A stretch of 64,000 nt of DNA from Portibacter lacus (GCF_021533215.1 NZ_JAJNKA010000021.1:1-64000); one strand, 5' to 3'. Shown: positions 1 to 9,581, counted from the stretch's first letter. Notes: a model not told the origin generated them from the sequence alone. Program-made: numbers and translations.

Positions 1-411
1 AATGACTTTAATTCCGAAGCATCAGAACTGAAATTGTGAAGGCTCGAAGATTGCGAATCAATGAGCCTTTGCTCAAAGCAGCCCTTTTTTTTCTAATCTC
101 TTGTCACCATAGAGACTAGTAGAAGATCTAGTTTTCATTATTTATACTTTTTAGTCCTCACTAAATATATAAAAAATTTATAATATATAAAAAGATGTGT
201 CCTAATGACAGCGCATACCGCGAGGAAGTTTTACTTGAATCTAAGATTTTTCGGACTTAATTCAAACCTTACACTTTCCAGCTTTCTCGCTATAGCTTTT
301 CTACAAGTGTCCGTACTCAAAGTGAGTGAACCGCGAAAGCGGATGGGATGGCATGTTATTCCATTCCTTTCCTATCAAAATTATACTTTGTAATCCTTTC
401 CTAATCAGCTT
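1..411. other. Non-coding left edge, possibly including the tail of an upstream gene
   Basis: The first 39 bases read in frame 1 as 12 codons followed by TGA, which could be the 3' end of a plus-strand gene that starts outside the window. This is too short to prove. A short hairpin (TGAGC/GCTCA at 62-75) followed by a T-run at 84-92 would fit as its terminator. From about 95 to 411 I see no convincing gene; the open frame at 205-393 has no family resemblance and no ribosome-binding context. Confidence 0.3.
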
Positions 412-1845
412 TTAAAACCCTGCGTTTCCTGGGGTACGTGGGAATGGAATAACATCCCTTATATTCCCCATTCCTGTCAAAAACAAGATCATTCTCGCAA
501 ATCCTAGGCCATACCCTGCATGTGGACAAGTACCGAAACGCCTTGTATCCAGATACCAAGACATTTCCTCTGGTGAAATATCCTGCGCTTCCATCTTTCC
601 TTTCAATACTTCATAACGCTCCTCTCTCACTGAACCTCCAACGATCTCACCGATTCCAGGAAACAAGATATCCATTGCCGCTACTGTCTTTTCATCTTCG
701 TTCAATCTCATATAAAACGCCTTGATCGACGCTGGATAATCCGTTAATATAACTGGTTTCTTAAAGTGCTTTTCAACCAAGTAACGCTCGTGCTCCGATT
801 GTAAATCAGCGCCCCATTCATCAATTGGGAATTTGAATTTTTTCTTCTTATTAGGCTTAGAATTTCTCAATATTTCTATCGCCTCTGTATATGTTAATCT
901 GACAAAATCATTGTCAAGACAAAACTCTAGCTTTTCCTTTAATGGCATCGGAGATCTTTCCGCCATTGGCTTAGATTTCTCCTCATCTAATAACCTCTTC
1001 TCTAAGAACTCAATATCGTCAGCACAATGTTCCAATGCATATTTGACAATATACTTAAGCATTTCTTCTGCGAGATCCATATTCTCTTGCAAGCCAGCAA
1101 ATGCTATTTCTGGTTCGATCATCCAGAATTCTGCTAGGTGTCTTGAAGTATTTGAATTCTCAGCTCTGAACGTTGGACCAAAAGTATATACATCCGAAAA
1201 TGCTAGTGCTCCCAGCTCAGCCTCTAATTGACCTGAAACTGTTAGATTTGTTTCTTTTCCAAAAAAGTCTTTCTTGTAGTCAATTTTTCCATCTTCTGTT
1301 AGTGGAGCTTCGTTCGGCTCGAAAGTCGTTACCCGAAACATTTCTCCAGCACCTTCCGCATCTGAACCGGTGATGATCGGAGAATGGAGATATACAAAGC
1401 CTTTATCATTAAAAAACTGATGAATAGCGAACGCCGCAGCATGTCTTATTCTGAAAATAGCTCCGAAAGTATTGGTTCTGAATCTGAGATGGGAGATTTC
1501 CCGAAGAAATTCCATGCTATGCTTTTTCGGCTGTAATGGATATTTTTCTGGATCAGCATCGCCATAAATTGTAATCTCATTTGCCACAATTTCTACACTC
1601 TGTCCCTTGCCTTGTGATTCTACTAATTCGCCAACAATTCCAACAGCAGCACCGACCGTAAGCCTTTTCCGAGTAGCATCATCAAACTTATCTAATGCAG
1701 CAACAGCTTGGATGGTTTTTACCGTAGATCCATCATTGATGGCGATAAATTGATTATTTCTAAAAGACCTAACCCAACCCTTTACACAGACTTGTTGACC
1801 AGTTTCTTGTGAGGCAAGTAATGCCTTAATTTTCGTGCGCTTCAT
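412..1845 (-). CDS. asnS: Asparaginyl-tRNA synthetase
   Basis: This class IIb aminoacyl-tRNA synthetase charges tRNA-Asn with asparagine in the cytoplasm. The 477-residue protein has the usual length. An N-terminal OB-fold anticodon-binding domain (about residues 15-110, beginning [13 protein letters not shown]) precedes the catalytic domain. Motif 2 is visible as [16 protein letters not shown] and motif 3 as [20 protein letters not shown] near the C-terminus, which ends in the typical [11 protein letters not shown]. The presence of motif ENSNTSRHL with the AsnRS-type ending separates it from AspRS. It is monocistronic on the minus strand. A weak Bacteroidota -7 element (TAACTTCG, minus strand) lies about 26 bases upstream of the start. 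Confidence 0.97.
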   Translation of the reverse strand: MKRTKIKALLASQETGQQVCVKGWVRSFRNNQFIAINDGSTVKTIQAVAALDKFDDATRKRLTVGAAVGIVGELVESQGKGQSVEIVANEITIYGDADPEKYPLQPKKHSMEFLREISHLRFRTNTFGAIFRIRHAAAFAIHQFFNDKGFVYLHSPIITGSDAEGAGEMFRVTTFEPNEAPLTEDGKIDYKKDFFGKETNLTVSGQLEAELGALAFSDVYTFGPTFRAENSNTSRHLAEFWMIEPEIAFAGLQENMDLAEEMLKYIVKYALEHCADDIEFLEKRLLDEEKSKPMAERSPMPLKEKLEFCLDNDFVRLTYTEAIEILRNSKPNKKKKFKFPIDEWGADLQSEHERYLVEKHFKKPVILTDYPASIKAFYMRLNEDEKTVAAMDILFPGIGEIVGGSVREERYEVLKGKMEAQDISPEEMSWYLDTRRFGTCPHAGYGLGFARMILFLTGMGNIRDVIPFPRTPGNAGF

Positions 1846-2002
1846 CGATGAAATTATTTTTGAAGACGCGAAGTTAATATTTGTATGGTGGGAATTTAAA
1901 TTTTTCTCAGAATTTCAAGTTTCTGAATATTTGAAGGCAATTAATTCGCGCGAAATAGCAAACTTGTGATATTAGTTATTTGGAGCACCTAGTATTTATC
2001 TA

Positions 2003-2458
2003 CTATCCTCTCATTTTATCAATAATGTCATTAGCTTGTTTTGCTTCTTCTGCTGATATGTTATCAGAAATTCTAACCTCGAACACTTCTTTTATTCTTG
2101 GATTTAATCTTTCCAATAAATCAATTCCTTTTTCTGTAATGGATAAGTCCATTTTTCTTCTGTTCGAAGGACAAATTCTACGACCAATAATTTCTTTAGA
2201 AACCAAGCGATCTAACAATCTAGTAAGATCTGACTTCTTATTAAGCATCACTTTTTTAACATCTTGGGGCGAAACTGGATTTGGATGAGCACCTTTCAGA
2301 ATCCTAAGAATGTTATACTGAGGCATGGTCAACTGCTCTTTAGCCATTGTATCCTTAAGTGGTTTTTCTATCCAACTATAAGTATACATCAGATTCAGAA
2401 TTAATTTCTGATGTTCTGAATTAAATGTCTTTTGATTTATTTCTTCTTCTAGTCTCAT
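2003..2458 (-). CDS. MarR-family transcriptional regulator
   Basis: A 151-residue winged-helix DNA-binding protein of the MarR family, which usually act as dimeric, ligand-responsive repressors. The recognisable core runs from about residue 45 to 125: PQYNILRIL, then the helix-turn-helix (SPQDVKKVMLNKKSDLTRLLDRLVSK) and the wing with CPSNRRKMDLSITEKG. It lies downstream of yceI on the same strand, separated by 72 bases that contain a strong terminator hairpin. The two are therefore probably only partly co-transcribed. Pairing with yceI suggests that it controls yceI, which is inferred from context. The ligand cannot be deduced. Confidence 0.9.
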   Translation of the reverse strand: MRLEEEINQKTFNSEHQKLILNLMYTYSWIEKPLKDTMAKEQLTMPQYNILRILKGAHPNPVSPQDVKKVMLNKKSDLTRLLDRLVSKEIIGRRICPSNRRKMDLSITEKGIDLLERLNPRIKEVFEVRISDNISAEEAKQANDIIDKMRG

Positions 2459-2475
2459 ACTTTTTTTAAAAAAAG

Positions 2476-2511
2476 TGCATCGCAGTAAACTTTAAGAATA
2501 GCTGCGATGCA
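2476..2511 (-). terminator. Rho-independent terminator after yceI
   Basis: Perfect 10-bp arms TGCATCGCAG / CTGCGATGCA with a 16-base loop. On the minus strand the hairpin is followed by C and seven T residues. It sits between yceI and the MarR gene, so it would end or attenuate the yceI transcript. Confidence 0.75.
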
Positions 2512-2530
2512 AAGATGTTAATTCTATTAT

Positions 2531-3121
2531 TTATTTAACGACTAACTTCACGTCTAAGTCAAACTCGTCATAAATTGTTTTGTCACCTAAGCCTGAAAAG
2601 AAACTTCCAGATCCATATTTTACATTATAAGAAGATCTATCCACTTTAATTGAAGCAGTAGCCACTTTTTTATCACCTTCTTCTTTTACATTTGCATAAA
2701 AAGTGATTGGTTCAGTAGTTTCTTTAATAGTAAGATCACCATATACTTTGTAATCACCAGGTGTTCCTTTAGGTGCAACTTTAGTTATTACTAGATTAGC
2801 TGTAGGATATTTCTCTACACCAAAAAAGTCATCAGATTTCAAGTGACCGTCTAATTTACCTTTCCACTCTCCTTCTAAATCTGTAGACCCTAATGTTGCC
2901 ATGTCAATTGCAAAATTTCCGCCAGTCAAAGCTCCATCAGTAAATTCAAGGTTTCCTTCTTTTAACATTACAGTCCCAGTATGTGAACCCGTAACTTTAT
3001 AACCTTTCCATGTTATTTCACTTTCCATTACATCTGCAGAAAGTGTTTCAATGATCACATTCGTGAACGAAAATGCTACAAATGCTGTAGCTGCCAAAAA
3101 CATTAAAAATCCTTTTTTCAT
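2531..3121 (-). CDS. YceI-family periplasmic lipocalin-like protein
   Basis: A 196-residue exported protein. The first ~22 residues form a signal peptide (MKKGFLMFLAATAFVAFSF). The rest matches the YceI fold, a lipocalin-like barrel that binds long-chain isoprenoid-type lipids in characterised members: SEITWKGYKVTGSHTGTV, GGNFAIDMATLGSTDLEG, LKSDDFFGVEKYPTANLVI, and the closing VDRSSYNVKYGSGSFFSGLGDKTIYDEF. The physiological ligand is unknown here. Its promoter region contains repeated TTGTTAACA boxes, and the next gene encodes a MarR regulator, so a small regulated unit is likely. Confidence 0.93.
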   Translation of the reverse strand: MKKGFLMFLAATAFVAFSFTNVIIETLSADVMESEITWKGYKVTGSHTGTVMLKEGNLEFTDGALTGGNFAIDMATLGSTDLEGEWKGKLDGHLKSDDFFGVEKYPTANLVITKVAPKGTPGDYKVYGDLTIKETTEPITFYANVKEEGDKKVATASIKVDRSSYNVKYGSGSFFSGLGDKTIYDEFDLDVKLVVK

Positions 3122-3165
3122 TTTACTTTAAATTTTATTTCTTTAATAAATACCGTACTAAACGA

Positions 3166-3213
3166 TTGTTAACACAAACATAAGTTGTTTTAACCAATAT
3201 TTGTTGTTAACAA
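3166..3213 (-). promoter_or_regulatory. Promoter and possible repressor boxes upstream of yceI
   Basis: On the minus strand a Bacteroidota -7 element TATGTTTG (3175-3182) is flanked by TTGTTAACA (3166-3174) and the perfect palindrome TTGTTAACAA (3204-3213), with a further related TTAA-containing block between them. Palindromic boxes around a -7 element suggest an operator, plausibly for the neighbouring MarR protein. The assignment to MarR is inference. Confidence 0.4.
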
Positions 3214-3330
3214 GTGTTAATATTTTTATAAAATTTTTGTTTCCGTGTTTTTTTCTAACTTATCTAAAGAAATATTAAGCTAAATCATTCCTAAACACCT
3301 ATAAAATAGAAGAATGTCTTCCTAAAAATT

Positions 3331-3366
3331 AAAAAGCTGAACGATGATTCCACCGCCCAGCTTTTT
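3331..3366. terminator. Terminator downstream of xylA
   Basis: Arms AAAAAGCTG and CAGCTTTTT enclose an 18-base loop. A/T runs on both sides make it usable from either strand, but the only gene that ends here is xylA on the minus strand, 31 bases away. Confidence 0.65.
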
Positions 3367-3397
3367 TATAATATTTAGATTTTTACAACTTATATCC

Positions 3398-4708
3398 TTA
3401 TATGTACATGTTAATGATTCGCTCATAAAGCTCCTGGCGGCCACTTATTTGCTTCGGCTCTCCTGATTTTAAAGCTATTTCTCGCAAAGCTTCAAAACTT
3501 AATTCACCCTTTTCAAATTTTGCTCCGTCACCTGCATCAAATGAGCTGTACCTTTCTTTTCTCAATGGCTTGTACTGAGAATTTTCTAAAATATCACTTG
3601 CAATTTCAGCTGCTCTTGCGAAATTGTCCATTCCACTAATATGTGCAATAAACATATCTTCCATATCTGTAGAGTTTCTTCTCACCTTAGCATCAAAATT
3701 TACTCCACCTGTAAGAGGTTCTGATTCTAACAAGACCAACATCGCTTGTGTTAACTCCATAAGGTCAACTGGAAATTGATCCGTATCCCAACCATTCTGA
3801 TAGTCACCACGATTAGCATCTATACTTCCCAAAACTCCTGAATCAGCAGAAACCTGAAGTTCATGTTCGAAAGTATGTGACGCCAACGTTGCATGATTTA
3901 CCTCGATGTTGAGTTTGAAATCATTCATCAGGTCATGCTCCTGCAGAAAAGCAATACATGTCGCTGCATCAAAATCATACTGATGTTTAGATGGCTCCAT
4001 TGGTTTCGGCTCAATTAAAAAAGTCCCTTCGAAACCATTCTTTCTAGCATAATCTCTAGCTTTCTTTAAGAAGGTAGCTAAGTGTTGCTTTTCTCTCTTC
4101 ATATCTGTGTTCAGCAAACTCATATATCCTTCTCTACCTCCCCAGAACACATAATTTTGACCACCTAATTTGATCGTCGCATCTATAGAATTCTTCACTT
4201 GAACAGCACCTCTAGCAACAACATTGAAATCAGGATTGGTTGCTGCTCCATTCATATATCTTGGATTAGAAAATAAATTGGCAGTTCCCCACAACAACTT
4301 AATCCCTGTTTCCTCTTGCTTTTGAAGAGCATAATCCGTGATGAATTGCATTCTTTTTTCATATTCCCCAATCGTATCACCTTCATCTATCAGATCCACA
4401 TCATGAAAACAGTAGTAAGGAACTCCTAACTTACTGATGAATTCGAAAGCTGCATCCATTTTATCAGTCGCTCTTTGGTAAGCATCACCGCTATTATCCC
4501 ATTCTAGAATTCTAGTTCCTGGGCCAAATGGATCAGCACCTGTTCCGCAGAAGCTATGCCAGTATGAAACAGCGAATTTGAAAAGCTCTTTCATGGGCTT
4601 ACCCTGAATGCTTTTATTTTCATCATAGTGCGTGAATGCCATTGGGTTCTTAGAAGACGAACCTTCGAAAGGTATCTTTCCTACCGAAGGAAAATAAGTT
4701 TTACTCAT
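3398..4708 (-). CDS. xylA: Xylose isomerase
   Basis: Converts D-xylose to D-xylulose in the cytoplasm. At 436 residues it has the length of class II xylose isomerases. Catalytic His102 and Asp105 lie in [13 protein letters not shown]. The metal-binding segments include [20 protein letters not shown] and [20 protein letters not shown], followed by [20 protein letters not shown]. It is the last gene of a three-gene minus-strand operon (regulator, xylB, xylA), 5 bases after xylB, and is followed by a terminator hairpin. Confidence 0.98.
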   Translation of the reverse strand: MSKTYFPSVGKIPFEGSSSKNPMAFTHYDENKSIQGKPMKELFKFAVSYWHSFCGTGADPFGPGTRILEWDNSGDAYQRATDKMDAAFEFISKLGVPYYCFHDVDLIDEGDTIGEYEKRMQFITDYALQKQEETGIKLLWGTANLFSNPRYMNGAATNPDFNVVARGAVQVKNSIDATIKLGGQNYVFWGGREGYMSLLNTDMKREKQHLATFLKKARDYARKNGFEGTFLIEPKPMEPSKHQYDFDAATCIAFLQEHDLMNDFKLNIEVNHATLASHTFEHELQVSADSGVLGSIDANRGDYQNGWDTDQFPVDLMELTQAMLVLLESEPLTGGVNFDAKVRRNSTDMEDMFIAHISGMDNFARAAEIASDILENSQYKPLRKERYSSFDAGDGAKFEKGELSFEALREIALKSGEPKQISGRQELYERIINMYI

Positions 4709-4713
4709 AACAG

Positions 4714-6186
4714 TTATTTTTTTAATTTTTTATTGGTCAATGTATTTTTCCATTCAACATATAAAGCAGGATAGGGCGAATCTGCCATTGGTCCATAAGA
4801 TTTTATCACATTCAAGTTTGAAAAAGCTTCTTCCTTCGTTAGAACATTTCCACCTATTAACGCGCCTCTAGCAGCACCCACTGCTCCGTCAGTATTGTAC
4901 AATTCAATTTCTACATTTACTAAATCCGCTAACGTTTGAGCAAACAAGTCACTCAAAAACATATTAGCATGTCCAGCTTTTATTTTATGAATCGTTATAT
5001 TTTTTTCAGAAAATGCTTCCATTCCGTAAGCGAAAGAAAAAGCTATTCCTTCTTGCACCGCTCTTGCGAAATGTTCTCTCTGATGCATATTATAATTAAG
5101 CCCTTCTATAGACGCTTCTATGTTTTCATTTCCTAGCATTCTTTCTGCTCCATTCCCAAATGGATAAAACATCAGCCCGTTTGCTCCTGCTTCTACCTGA
5201 TGAGCTGCTTCGTTCATAGAAAGGTAATCATCAAATCTAAACTGCTTCTTTACCCAAGCATTAGAAATTCCTACACCATTTATGCATAGTAGCACACCGA
5301 TTCTATCACTTTCTGTTGAATAATTAACATGAGCAAAACTATTAACCCGCTGTTTCTCATCTACAAAAAGAGAATCAACTACGCCATATACTACTCCTGA
5401 TGTTCCTGCGGTTGCAGCTATTTCACCTGGTTCTAAAACATTTAAGGATAATGCATTATTCGGCTGGTCTCCTGCCTTATAAGTTATTTTTGCATCTTGA
5501 CTGATTCCTAATGATTTAGCAACACCCGCATCAATCTTCGTATGCTCCGCAAAACTCGTCTTAAACTCAGGAATTAGTTTCTCATCAAATCCATACTCTT
5601 CCAGTAGTTCTTTAGAAACACATTTACCTTTAAAATCCCAAAATACACCCTCAGACAAGCCAGAAATCGAAGTACCAATTTCACCCGATAATTTCATTGC
5701 CATATAATCTCCTGGCAACATCACCTTATCGATCTGTTGATAAATGTCAGGCTCATTTTCCTTCACCCATTTCAACTTAGATGCTGTGAAGTTTCCTGGA
5801 CTATTAAGTAAGCTCTTCAGGCAGTAATCTTCCCCAAGTGCTTCCATTCCTTTTTCTCCAATGGAAACCGCTCTACTGTCGCACCAGATGATCGAAGGTC
5901 GAAGGACATCCTGATTCTTATCTACACAAACTAACCCGTGCATCTGATATGAAATACCTATGTGGGAGATCTCACTTAAGATAGAAGCATCTATATTTTT
6001 CAAGCACTCTAGAAAAGCGTCCCACCACATGACAGGCTCTTGTTCTGCCCATGATTTCTGAACAGTGATCATCGGCATTTCACTTGGTGGAAACTGAGCA
6101 TTCGTTATGGCTTCCCCATTCGATGCGTTGACAATAGCAATCTTAACGGAGGAACTTCCTACGTCTATACCTAAGGCATACTTCAT
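4714..6186 (-). CDS. xylB: Xylulokinase (FGGY family)
   Basis: Phosphorylates D-xylulose to xylulose 5-phosphate, feeding the pentose phosphate pathway. The 490-residue protein begins with the FGGY phosphate-binding loop ([16 protein letters not shown]). It carries the substrate-region motif [12 protein letters not shown], the conserved WCDSRA, and the C-terminal nucleotide-binding segment with [18 protein letters not shown] and [12 protein letters not shown]. Its start codon overlaps the stop of the upstream regulator by 4 bases, and xylA follows after 5 bases, so translation of the three is probably coupled. The specificity for xylulose is supported by xylA next to it. Confidence 0.96.
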   Translation of the reverse strand: MKYALGIDVGSSSVKIAIVNASNGEAITNAQFPPSEMPMITVQKSWAEQEPVMWWDAFLECLKNIDASILSEISHIGISYQMHGLVCVDKNQDVLRPSIIWCDSRAVSIGEKGMEALGEDYCLKSLLNSPGNFTASKLKWVKENEPDIYQQIDKVMLPGDYMAMKLSGEIGTSISGLSEGVFWDFKGKCVSKELLEEYGFDEKLIPEFKTSFAEHTKIDAGVAKSLGISQDAKITYKAGDQPNNALSLNVLEPGEIAATAGTSGVVYGVVDSLFVDEKQRVNSFAHVNYSTESDRIGVLLCINGVGISNAWVKKQFRFDDYLSMNEAAHQVEAGANGLMFYPFGNGAERMLGNENIEASIEGLNYNMHQREHFARAVQEGIAFSFAYGMEAFSEKNITIHKIKAGHANMFLSDLFAQTLADLVNVEIELYNTDGAVGAARGALIGGNVLTKEEAFSNLNVIKSYGPMADSPYPALYVEWKNTLTNKKLKK

Positions 6187-6863
6187 TTCTTTTTAAATTT
6201 ATATAGTTTCGGTGCCCTGTATGGTACAGAATCATCCACATTTCCTGTTTCTTCCAGAACCTTCAAGTTGAGTATTTTTCTACGAAAATTTCTAATATCT
6301 TGCTTCTCACCTAAGATCGCTTCATAAAGCTTTTGCATCTGAGTAAGTGTAAATTCTTCCGCAAGCAACTCGTGGCCGATCGGCTTAGTTTCCAAATCTT
6401 CTTGTAATTTTTTTATAGCCGACTCAAGCAAGAAGGAATGATCAAATATTAGATTCGGCGTATCCGAAACATCGAACCATTCTACTTTTTTAGCGGCTTT
6501 TCCCAATTTCAAGTCATACTTCTGAGGACTTACTAATGCGTAATATCCCACCGTAATGATCCTTCTATAATCAACTCTATTCAAGTTTCCAAAGGTGCCA
6601 AATTGATCTACAAAAATATTCTGAATTCCTGTTAATCGATGCAATACATCATAGGGCATTTTTTCTAGGTCAATGTTCTTTTTTATGAAATCTCCTGGCA
6701 ATGCCCATTCTCCATCTTTAGGGCCACCATGGTGTTGAATCAACAGTACCTTAAGTTTTTCATCTTCGAAACCGAGGATGACACAATCCACCGAAATGGA
6801 GTGCATTAATTCATCTTCTGGAGATGGATTCGCTAAAAGTTCAGATTGTGGATGGTATGCCAT
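6183..6863 (-). CDS. NUDIX-fold transcriptional regulator of xylose use (NrtR/AraR-like)
   Basis: A 226-residue protein with an N-terminal NUDIX-like domain (about 20-150: VDCVILGFEDEKLKVLLIQ, WALPGDFI) and a C-terminal winged-helix domain (about 155-225: FTLTQMQKLYEAILGEKQDIRNFRRKIL). The NUDIX box is degenerate: the usual REUXEE catalytic glutamates are absent, as in NUDIX regulators that bind sugars or sugar phosphates and do not hydrolyse. It heads the xylB-xylA operon, and a perfect inverted repeat sits in its promoter, so autoregulated control of xylose use is likely. The start chosen leaves only about 4 bases after the -7 element; ATG at 6806 (Met20) is the alternative. Confidence 0.88.
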   Translation of the reverse strand: MAYHPQSELLANPSPEDELMHSISVDCVILGFEDEKLKVLLIQHHGGPKDGEWALPGDFIKKNIDLEKMPYDVLHRLTGIQNIFVDQFGTFGNLNRVDYRRIITVGYYALVSPQKYDLKLGKAAKKVEWFDVSDTPNLIFDHSFLLESAIKKLQEDLETKPIGHELLAEEFTLTQMQKLYEAILGEKQDIRNFRRKILNLKVLEETGNVDDSVPYRAPKLYKFKKK

Positions 6864-6867
6864 AATA

Positions 6868-6901
6868 CAAAGATAACAAATATTGTCATTGTGACAATAT
6901 T
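6868..6901 (-). promoter_or_regulatory. Promoter and operator of the xylose operon
   Basis: On the minus strand TTG followed by 19 bases and TATCTTTG matches the Bacteroidota promoter (TTG-N19-TAnnTTTG). The perfect inverted repeat AATATTGTCA-TTG-TGACAATATT (6879-6901) covers the -33 element and most of the spacer. Binding there would block polymerase. The adjacent NUDIX-type regulator is the obvious candidate ligand-responsive repressor. Confidence 0.8.
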
Positions 6902-6957
6902 CATTTTATGAATTACATATTTTAAGTCAATCCTAGTATTTCCATGTTTCAAATAAT

Positions 6958-6965
6958 TACTTTTG
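6958..6965 (+). promoter_or_regulatory. -7 element of the mce promoter
   Basis: TACTTTTG fits TAnnTTTG and ends only 4 bases before the ATG of the methylmalonyl-CoA epimerase gene, so the transcript would be leaderless or nearly so. It is arranged back to back with the xylose operon promoter. Confidence 0.5.
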
Positions 6966-6969
6966 CAGC

Positions 6970-7374
6970 ATGCAGAAAATAGAACATATTGGTATTGCAG
7001 TGAAAAATTTGGAAGAAGCAGAATTTAATTATTCTAGACTTCTGAATTCCCAACCATACAAACGAGAAGCTGTAGAAAGTGAAATGGTAACCACTTCTTT
7101 TTTCAATAATGGACCGAATAAAATAGAGCTTCTAGAAAGCACTGATCCAGCAAGTCCTATTGCTAAGTTTATCGAAAAAAGGGGCGAAGGTGTCCATCAC
7201 ATAGCATTCGCAGTTACAGATATTAAAGCTGAAATGAAACGACTAAAGGAGGAAGGCTTTAGAGTGCTTAGCGATGAACCGAAACGAGGTGCAGATAATA
7301 AATGGGTTTGTTTTGTTCATCCAAAGTCTGCGAACGGTGTATTAATAGAACTCTGCCAAGAAATCCCAGACTAA
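6970..7374 (+). CDS. mce: Methylmalonyl-CoA epimerase
   Basis: Interconverts (R)- and (S)-methylmalonyl-CoA in the propionate/succinate pathway. The 134-residue protein is a single VOC (glyoxalase-fold) chain with two beta-alpha-beta-beta-beta halves. Metal ligands are visible as His in EHIGIAVKNL (residue 5), Glu in IELLES, His in GVHHIAFAV and Glu in VLIELCQ, the pattern of this epimerase. Length is typical. The permease gene starts 2 bases after its stop, so the two are likely co-transcribed, although no metabolic link between them is evident. Confidence 0.95.
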   Translation: MQKIEHIGIAVKNLEEAEFNYSRLLNSQPYKREAVESEMVTTSFFNNGPNKIELLESTDPASPIAKFIEKRGEGVHHIAFAVTDIKAEMKRLKEEGFRVLSDEPKRGADNKWVCFVHPKSANGVLIELCQEIPD

Positions 7375-7376
7375 GT

Positions 7377-8147
7377 ATGGAATGGTATATATATGTAATA
7401 GCCGTTGCAGGTGGATTAGTCGCAGGTGTGATTAATACTTTGTCTGGTTTTGGTTCAGCGATAACGCTTACTATTTTATCAGAAATGATGGGACTTCCTG
7501 GAAATATCTCTAACGGATCTAACCGGGTGGGTGTAGTTGCGCAAGGTATCAGTGGGAGTTTTGGGTTTTACAAAAATGGCCGTCTAGAAATTAAAAAACA
7601 TCGATTACTACTTACTTGCTGTTTTATCGGCGCTTTGCTAGGCGTATATGTAGCGCTTAATGTAAGTAATGAACAGTTCAAGACGGTTTTCAAATACCTA
7701 ATGATTGCTGTGTTTTTCGTTTTATTGATAAAGCCTAAGAGATGGTTAAATCCACCCAATGCAGAAGCAAAGCTGAATCCATGGATCGCGATTCCTCTTT
7801 TTCTAGCACTCGGTTTCTATGGAGGTTTTATTCAGATGGGAATGGGTGTTTTCTTTTTATTGATTACCGTATTGGTAGGAAAGTATAATCTTATTGATGC
7901 GAATGCCATAAAAGGTTTCACAGTTTTGCTTTACTCAGTAGTCGTACTTGCTATTTTTCACTATAAAGGATTAGTAGACTGGAAGGCTGGAGGAATTATT
8001 GCCTTAGGGCAATTAATCGGTGGCTATTTAGCGGCCAATTTTGCTTCTAAATTTCCAAAAGCAGATATCTGGGCATATCGATTGCTAGTGACCATTGTGA
8101 TTCTTGCAATCTTCAAGCTTTTCGGTGTTTTTGACTATTTATTTTAA
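7377..8147 (+). CDS. TSUP (TauE/SafE) family membrane permease
   Basis: A 256-residue integral membrane protein with about eight hydrophobic segments. The family signature is visible in the first half (AGGLVAGVINTLSGFGSAIT) and repeated in the second (LALGFYGGFIQMGMGVFFLL), as expected for this two-repeat anion/sulfonate exporter family. The substrate cannot be told from sequence. I start it at the ATG at 7377, 2 bases after mce; an upstream in-frame codon at 7302 would lie inside mce and lacks support. The 3' end overlaps by 4 bases the convergent TPR gene. Confidence 0.9.
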   Translation: MEWYIYVIAVAGGLVAGVINTLSGFGSAITLTILSEMMGLPGNISNGSNRVGVVAQGISGSFGFYKNGRLEIKKHRLLLTCCFIGALLGVYVALNVSNEQFKTVFKYLMIAVFFVLLIKPKRWLNPPNAEAKLNPWIAIPLFLALGFYGGFIQMGMGVFFLLITVLVGKYNLIDANAIKGFTVLLYSVVVLAIFHYKGLVDWKAGGIIALGQLIGGYLAANFASKFPKADIWAYRLLVTIVILAIFKLFGVFDYLF

Positions 8148-8761
8148 AGTTTAGCTAACAGTTCTGTAGCCCTAACCTTATAGGTAGAATCGCCATTCTG
8201 GATTTCTAGAAGGTAATTTTTGGATTTTTCTAATTCTCCAGTCTTCAGATAACACAGTGCAGCATACCACTTTGCATCGGTTTTAAAATGATAGTTAGAA
8301 TCATCCGATAGTGGTAGAAGTATGTTTAATGCTTCGTCGTAATTATATTCTTCCATCGCAATGATTCCCAAGTATAATTTCACCTCAGGACTTGTATTTT
8401 CCAAAGTTAAAAACTGTTCTTTCGCATCAAGATAATTGCTTTTCTCATAGGCCAAAAAAGCCAATTTCAAATCATCAGTTTCAGAAACGCCCCTTGTGAT
8501 AGAGACAACTTTATTAGGCATTTTATGGTAGTATGCTGAATATAGCTGTTGCTCTGAAGATGGTCTGAACATAAATATAGAGGCTGCAATAAGAATCGCA
8601 ATGGTAGCTGCAACTCCTAAAATATTACGTTTCTTAAGTCTTCTAACTTTATCTAAATTGCGAAACCGAGACTTTAGTTGACTTCGACCGATAATCTTAG
8701 CAGATTCAAGAAAGGCATCGGAAAATTCTTTTCCTTCTGCAAATATTTCATCCTGTTTCAT
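8144..8761 (-). CDS. Membrane-anchored TPR protein, partner of the upstream sigma factor
   Basis: A 205-residue protein with a cytoplasmic N-terminus of about 50 basic residues, one transmembrane segment (NILGVAATIAILIAASIFMF, about 45-65) and a periplasmic C-terminal half of TPR-like helices (LKLAFLAYEKSNYLDAKEQF, VKLYLGIIAMEEYNYDEALN, AKWYAALCYLKTGELEKSKN). It follows the sigma factor gene by 5 bases on the same strand. The topology and position resemble an anti-sigma or accessory signalling protein, but there is no recognisable zinc anti-sigma domain, so that role is inference. Confidence 0.75.
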   Translation of the reverse strand: MKQDEIFAEGKEFSDAFLESAKIIGRSQLKSRFRNLDKVRRLKKRNILGVAATIAILIAASIFMFRPSSEQQLYSAYYHKMPNKVVSITRGVSETDDLKLAFLAYEKSNYLDAKEQFLTLENTSPEVKLYLGIIAMEEYNYDEALNILLPLSDDSNYHFKTDAKWYAALCYLKTGELEKSKNYLLEIQNGDSTYKVRATELLAKL

Positions 8762-8766
8762 AACCC

Positions 8767-9357
8767 TTATTTTTCCTCGTTAACCAATGTTTTTAGGTTT
8801 TTTAAGCATCGAGACTTATGGCTCCTAACAACATTTTCATTTTTATACTTGAATTCTTGCATTAAAGCTTCTATAGAATAAGAATGGTAATAAAACAGAA
8901 TCAACATCCTTTTGCATCGACCCCCTAGTTTTTCCATTGCCAGCCTTATCATGTCTGACTTTTTATTCGTACTAAAATCCAATTTTACAGCACTCAAATC
9001 CAAATTAGCCAGCTGTTCCTTTTCCAAGGAAATCAGTTTAGACTCCTTTTTAATTTTATTATAAATACCATATTTACCAATACTAAAGATGTAAGTCTTT
9101 AAGGAACTTGATAATTCTGTCAGTTTTCCATTGATAACATTTTCATAAAACGCTATAATGGTATCTTGATAAACATCACAAAGATCCTCATTGGACATAT
9201 TGTATTTTTTAGCAAATAAGAAGAACTCGGCTTTATATTCCAAGTAAATTTCATCTAGCACGACAATGCCTTTTTGCTGGAGCGCCGATTTGAAATCTTC
9301 TAAATTATTATACCTGCTTCTGTTCATTAATAGAAATGATTTGGGAATTATTAACAA
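8767..9357 (-). CDS. RNA polymerase sigma-70 family (ECF-like) sigma factor
   Basis: A 196-residue sigma factor. Region 2 is visible as FFLFAKKYNMSNEDLCDVYQ followed by DTIIAFYENVINGKL; region 4 as MEKLGGRCKRMLILFYYHSY followed by SIEALMQEFKYKNENVVRSH. Two starts are possible: 9357, or Met11 at 9327 (MNRSRYNNLEDF). The TPR membrane gene follows directly. It is divergent from the outer-membrane barrel gene at 9582 across a 220-base spacer. Its regulon is not apparent. Confidence 0.88.
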   Translation of the reverse strand: MLIIPKSFLLMNRSRYNNLEDFKSALQQKGIVVLDEIYLEYKAEFFLFAKKYNMSNEDLCDVYQDTIIAFYENVINGKLTELSSSLKTYIFSIGKYGIYNKIKKESKLISLEKEQLANLDLSAVKLDFSTNKKSDMIRLAMEKLGGRCKRMLILFYYHSYSIEALMQEFKYKNENVVRSHKSRCLKNLKTLVNEEK

Positions 9358-9520
9358 GGTTATATAAAATAGTTAAAAAACTTCAGGCACTACAAGGTAA
9401 GAAACTAGACTTATAATCAATAAATATGAACATATAGATTGATAATAGGTTAAGTTTAAATAACTTAAGATAACACAGGAACCTAACCTACATCAATGAA
9501 AATGCTCTACTAATCGAAAA

Positions 9521-9554
9521 TTGGGCATAATATGAACGTTTATATCTACTTTTG
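9521..9554 (+). promoter_or_regulatory. Promoter of the outer-membrane barrel gene
   Basis: TTG at 9521-9523 and TACTTTTG at 9547-9554 are 23 bases apart, at the upper limit for Bacteroidota TTG-N17-23-TAnnTTTG promoters. Transcription would start around 9560, just before the two candidate ATG codons at 9564 and 9582. Confidence 0.5.
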
Positions 9555-9581
9555 CGCTTTAATATGACAAACAAATATATA

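Noticed and set aside
205-393. Open frame of 62 codons at the left edge
   Set aside because: No family resemblance, no promoter or ribosome-binding context, and composition unlike its neighbours.
833-1231. 132-codon frame inside asnS on the opposite strand
   Set aside because: Lies wholly within a clear aminoacyl-tRNA synthetase gene; Ser/Leu/Asn-rich antisense composition.
7302-7376. N-terminal extension of the TSUP permease
   Set aside because: It would overlap mce and adds a non-hydrophobic stretch; ATG at 7377 gives the normal family start.
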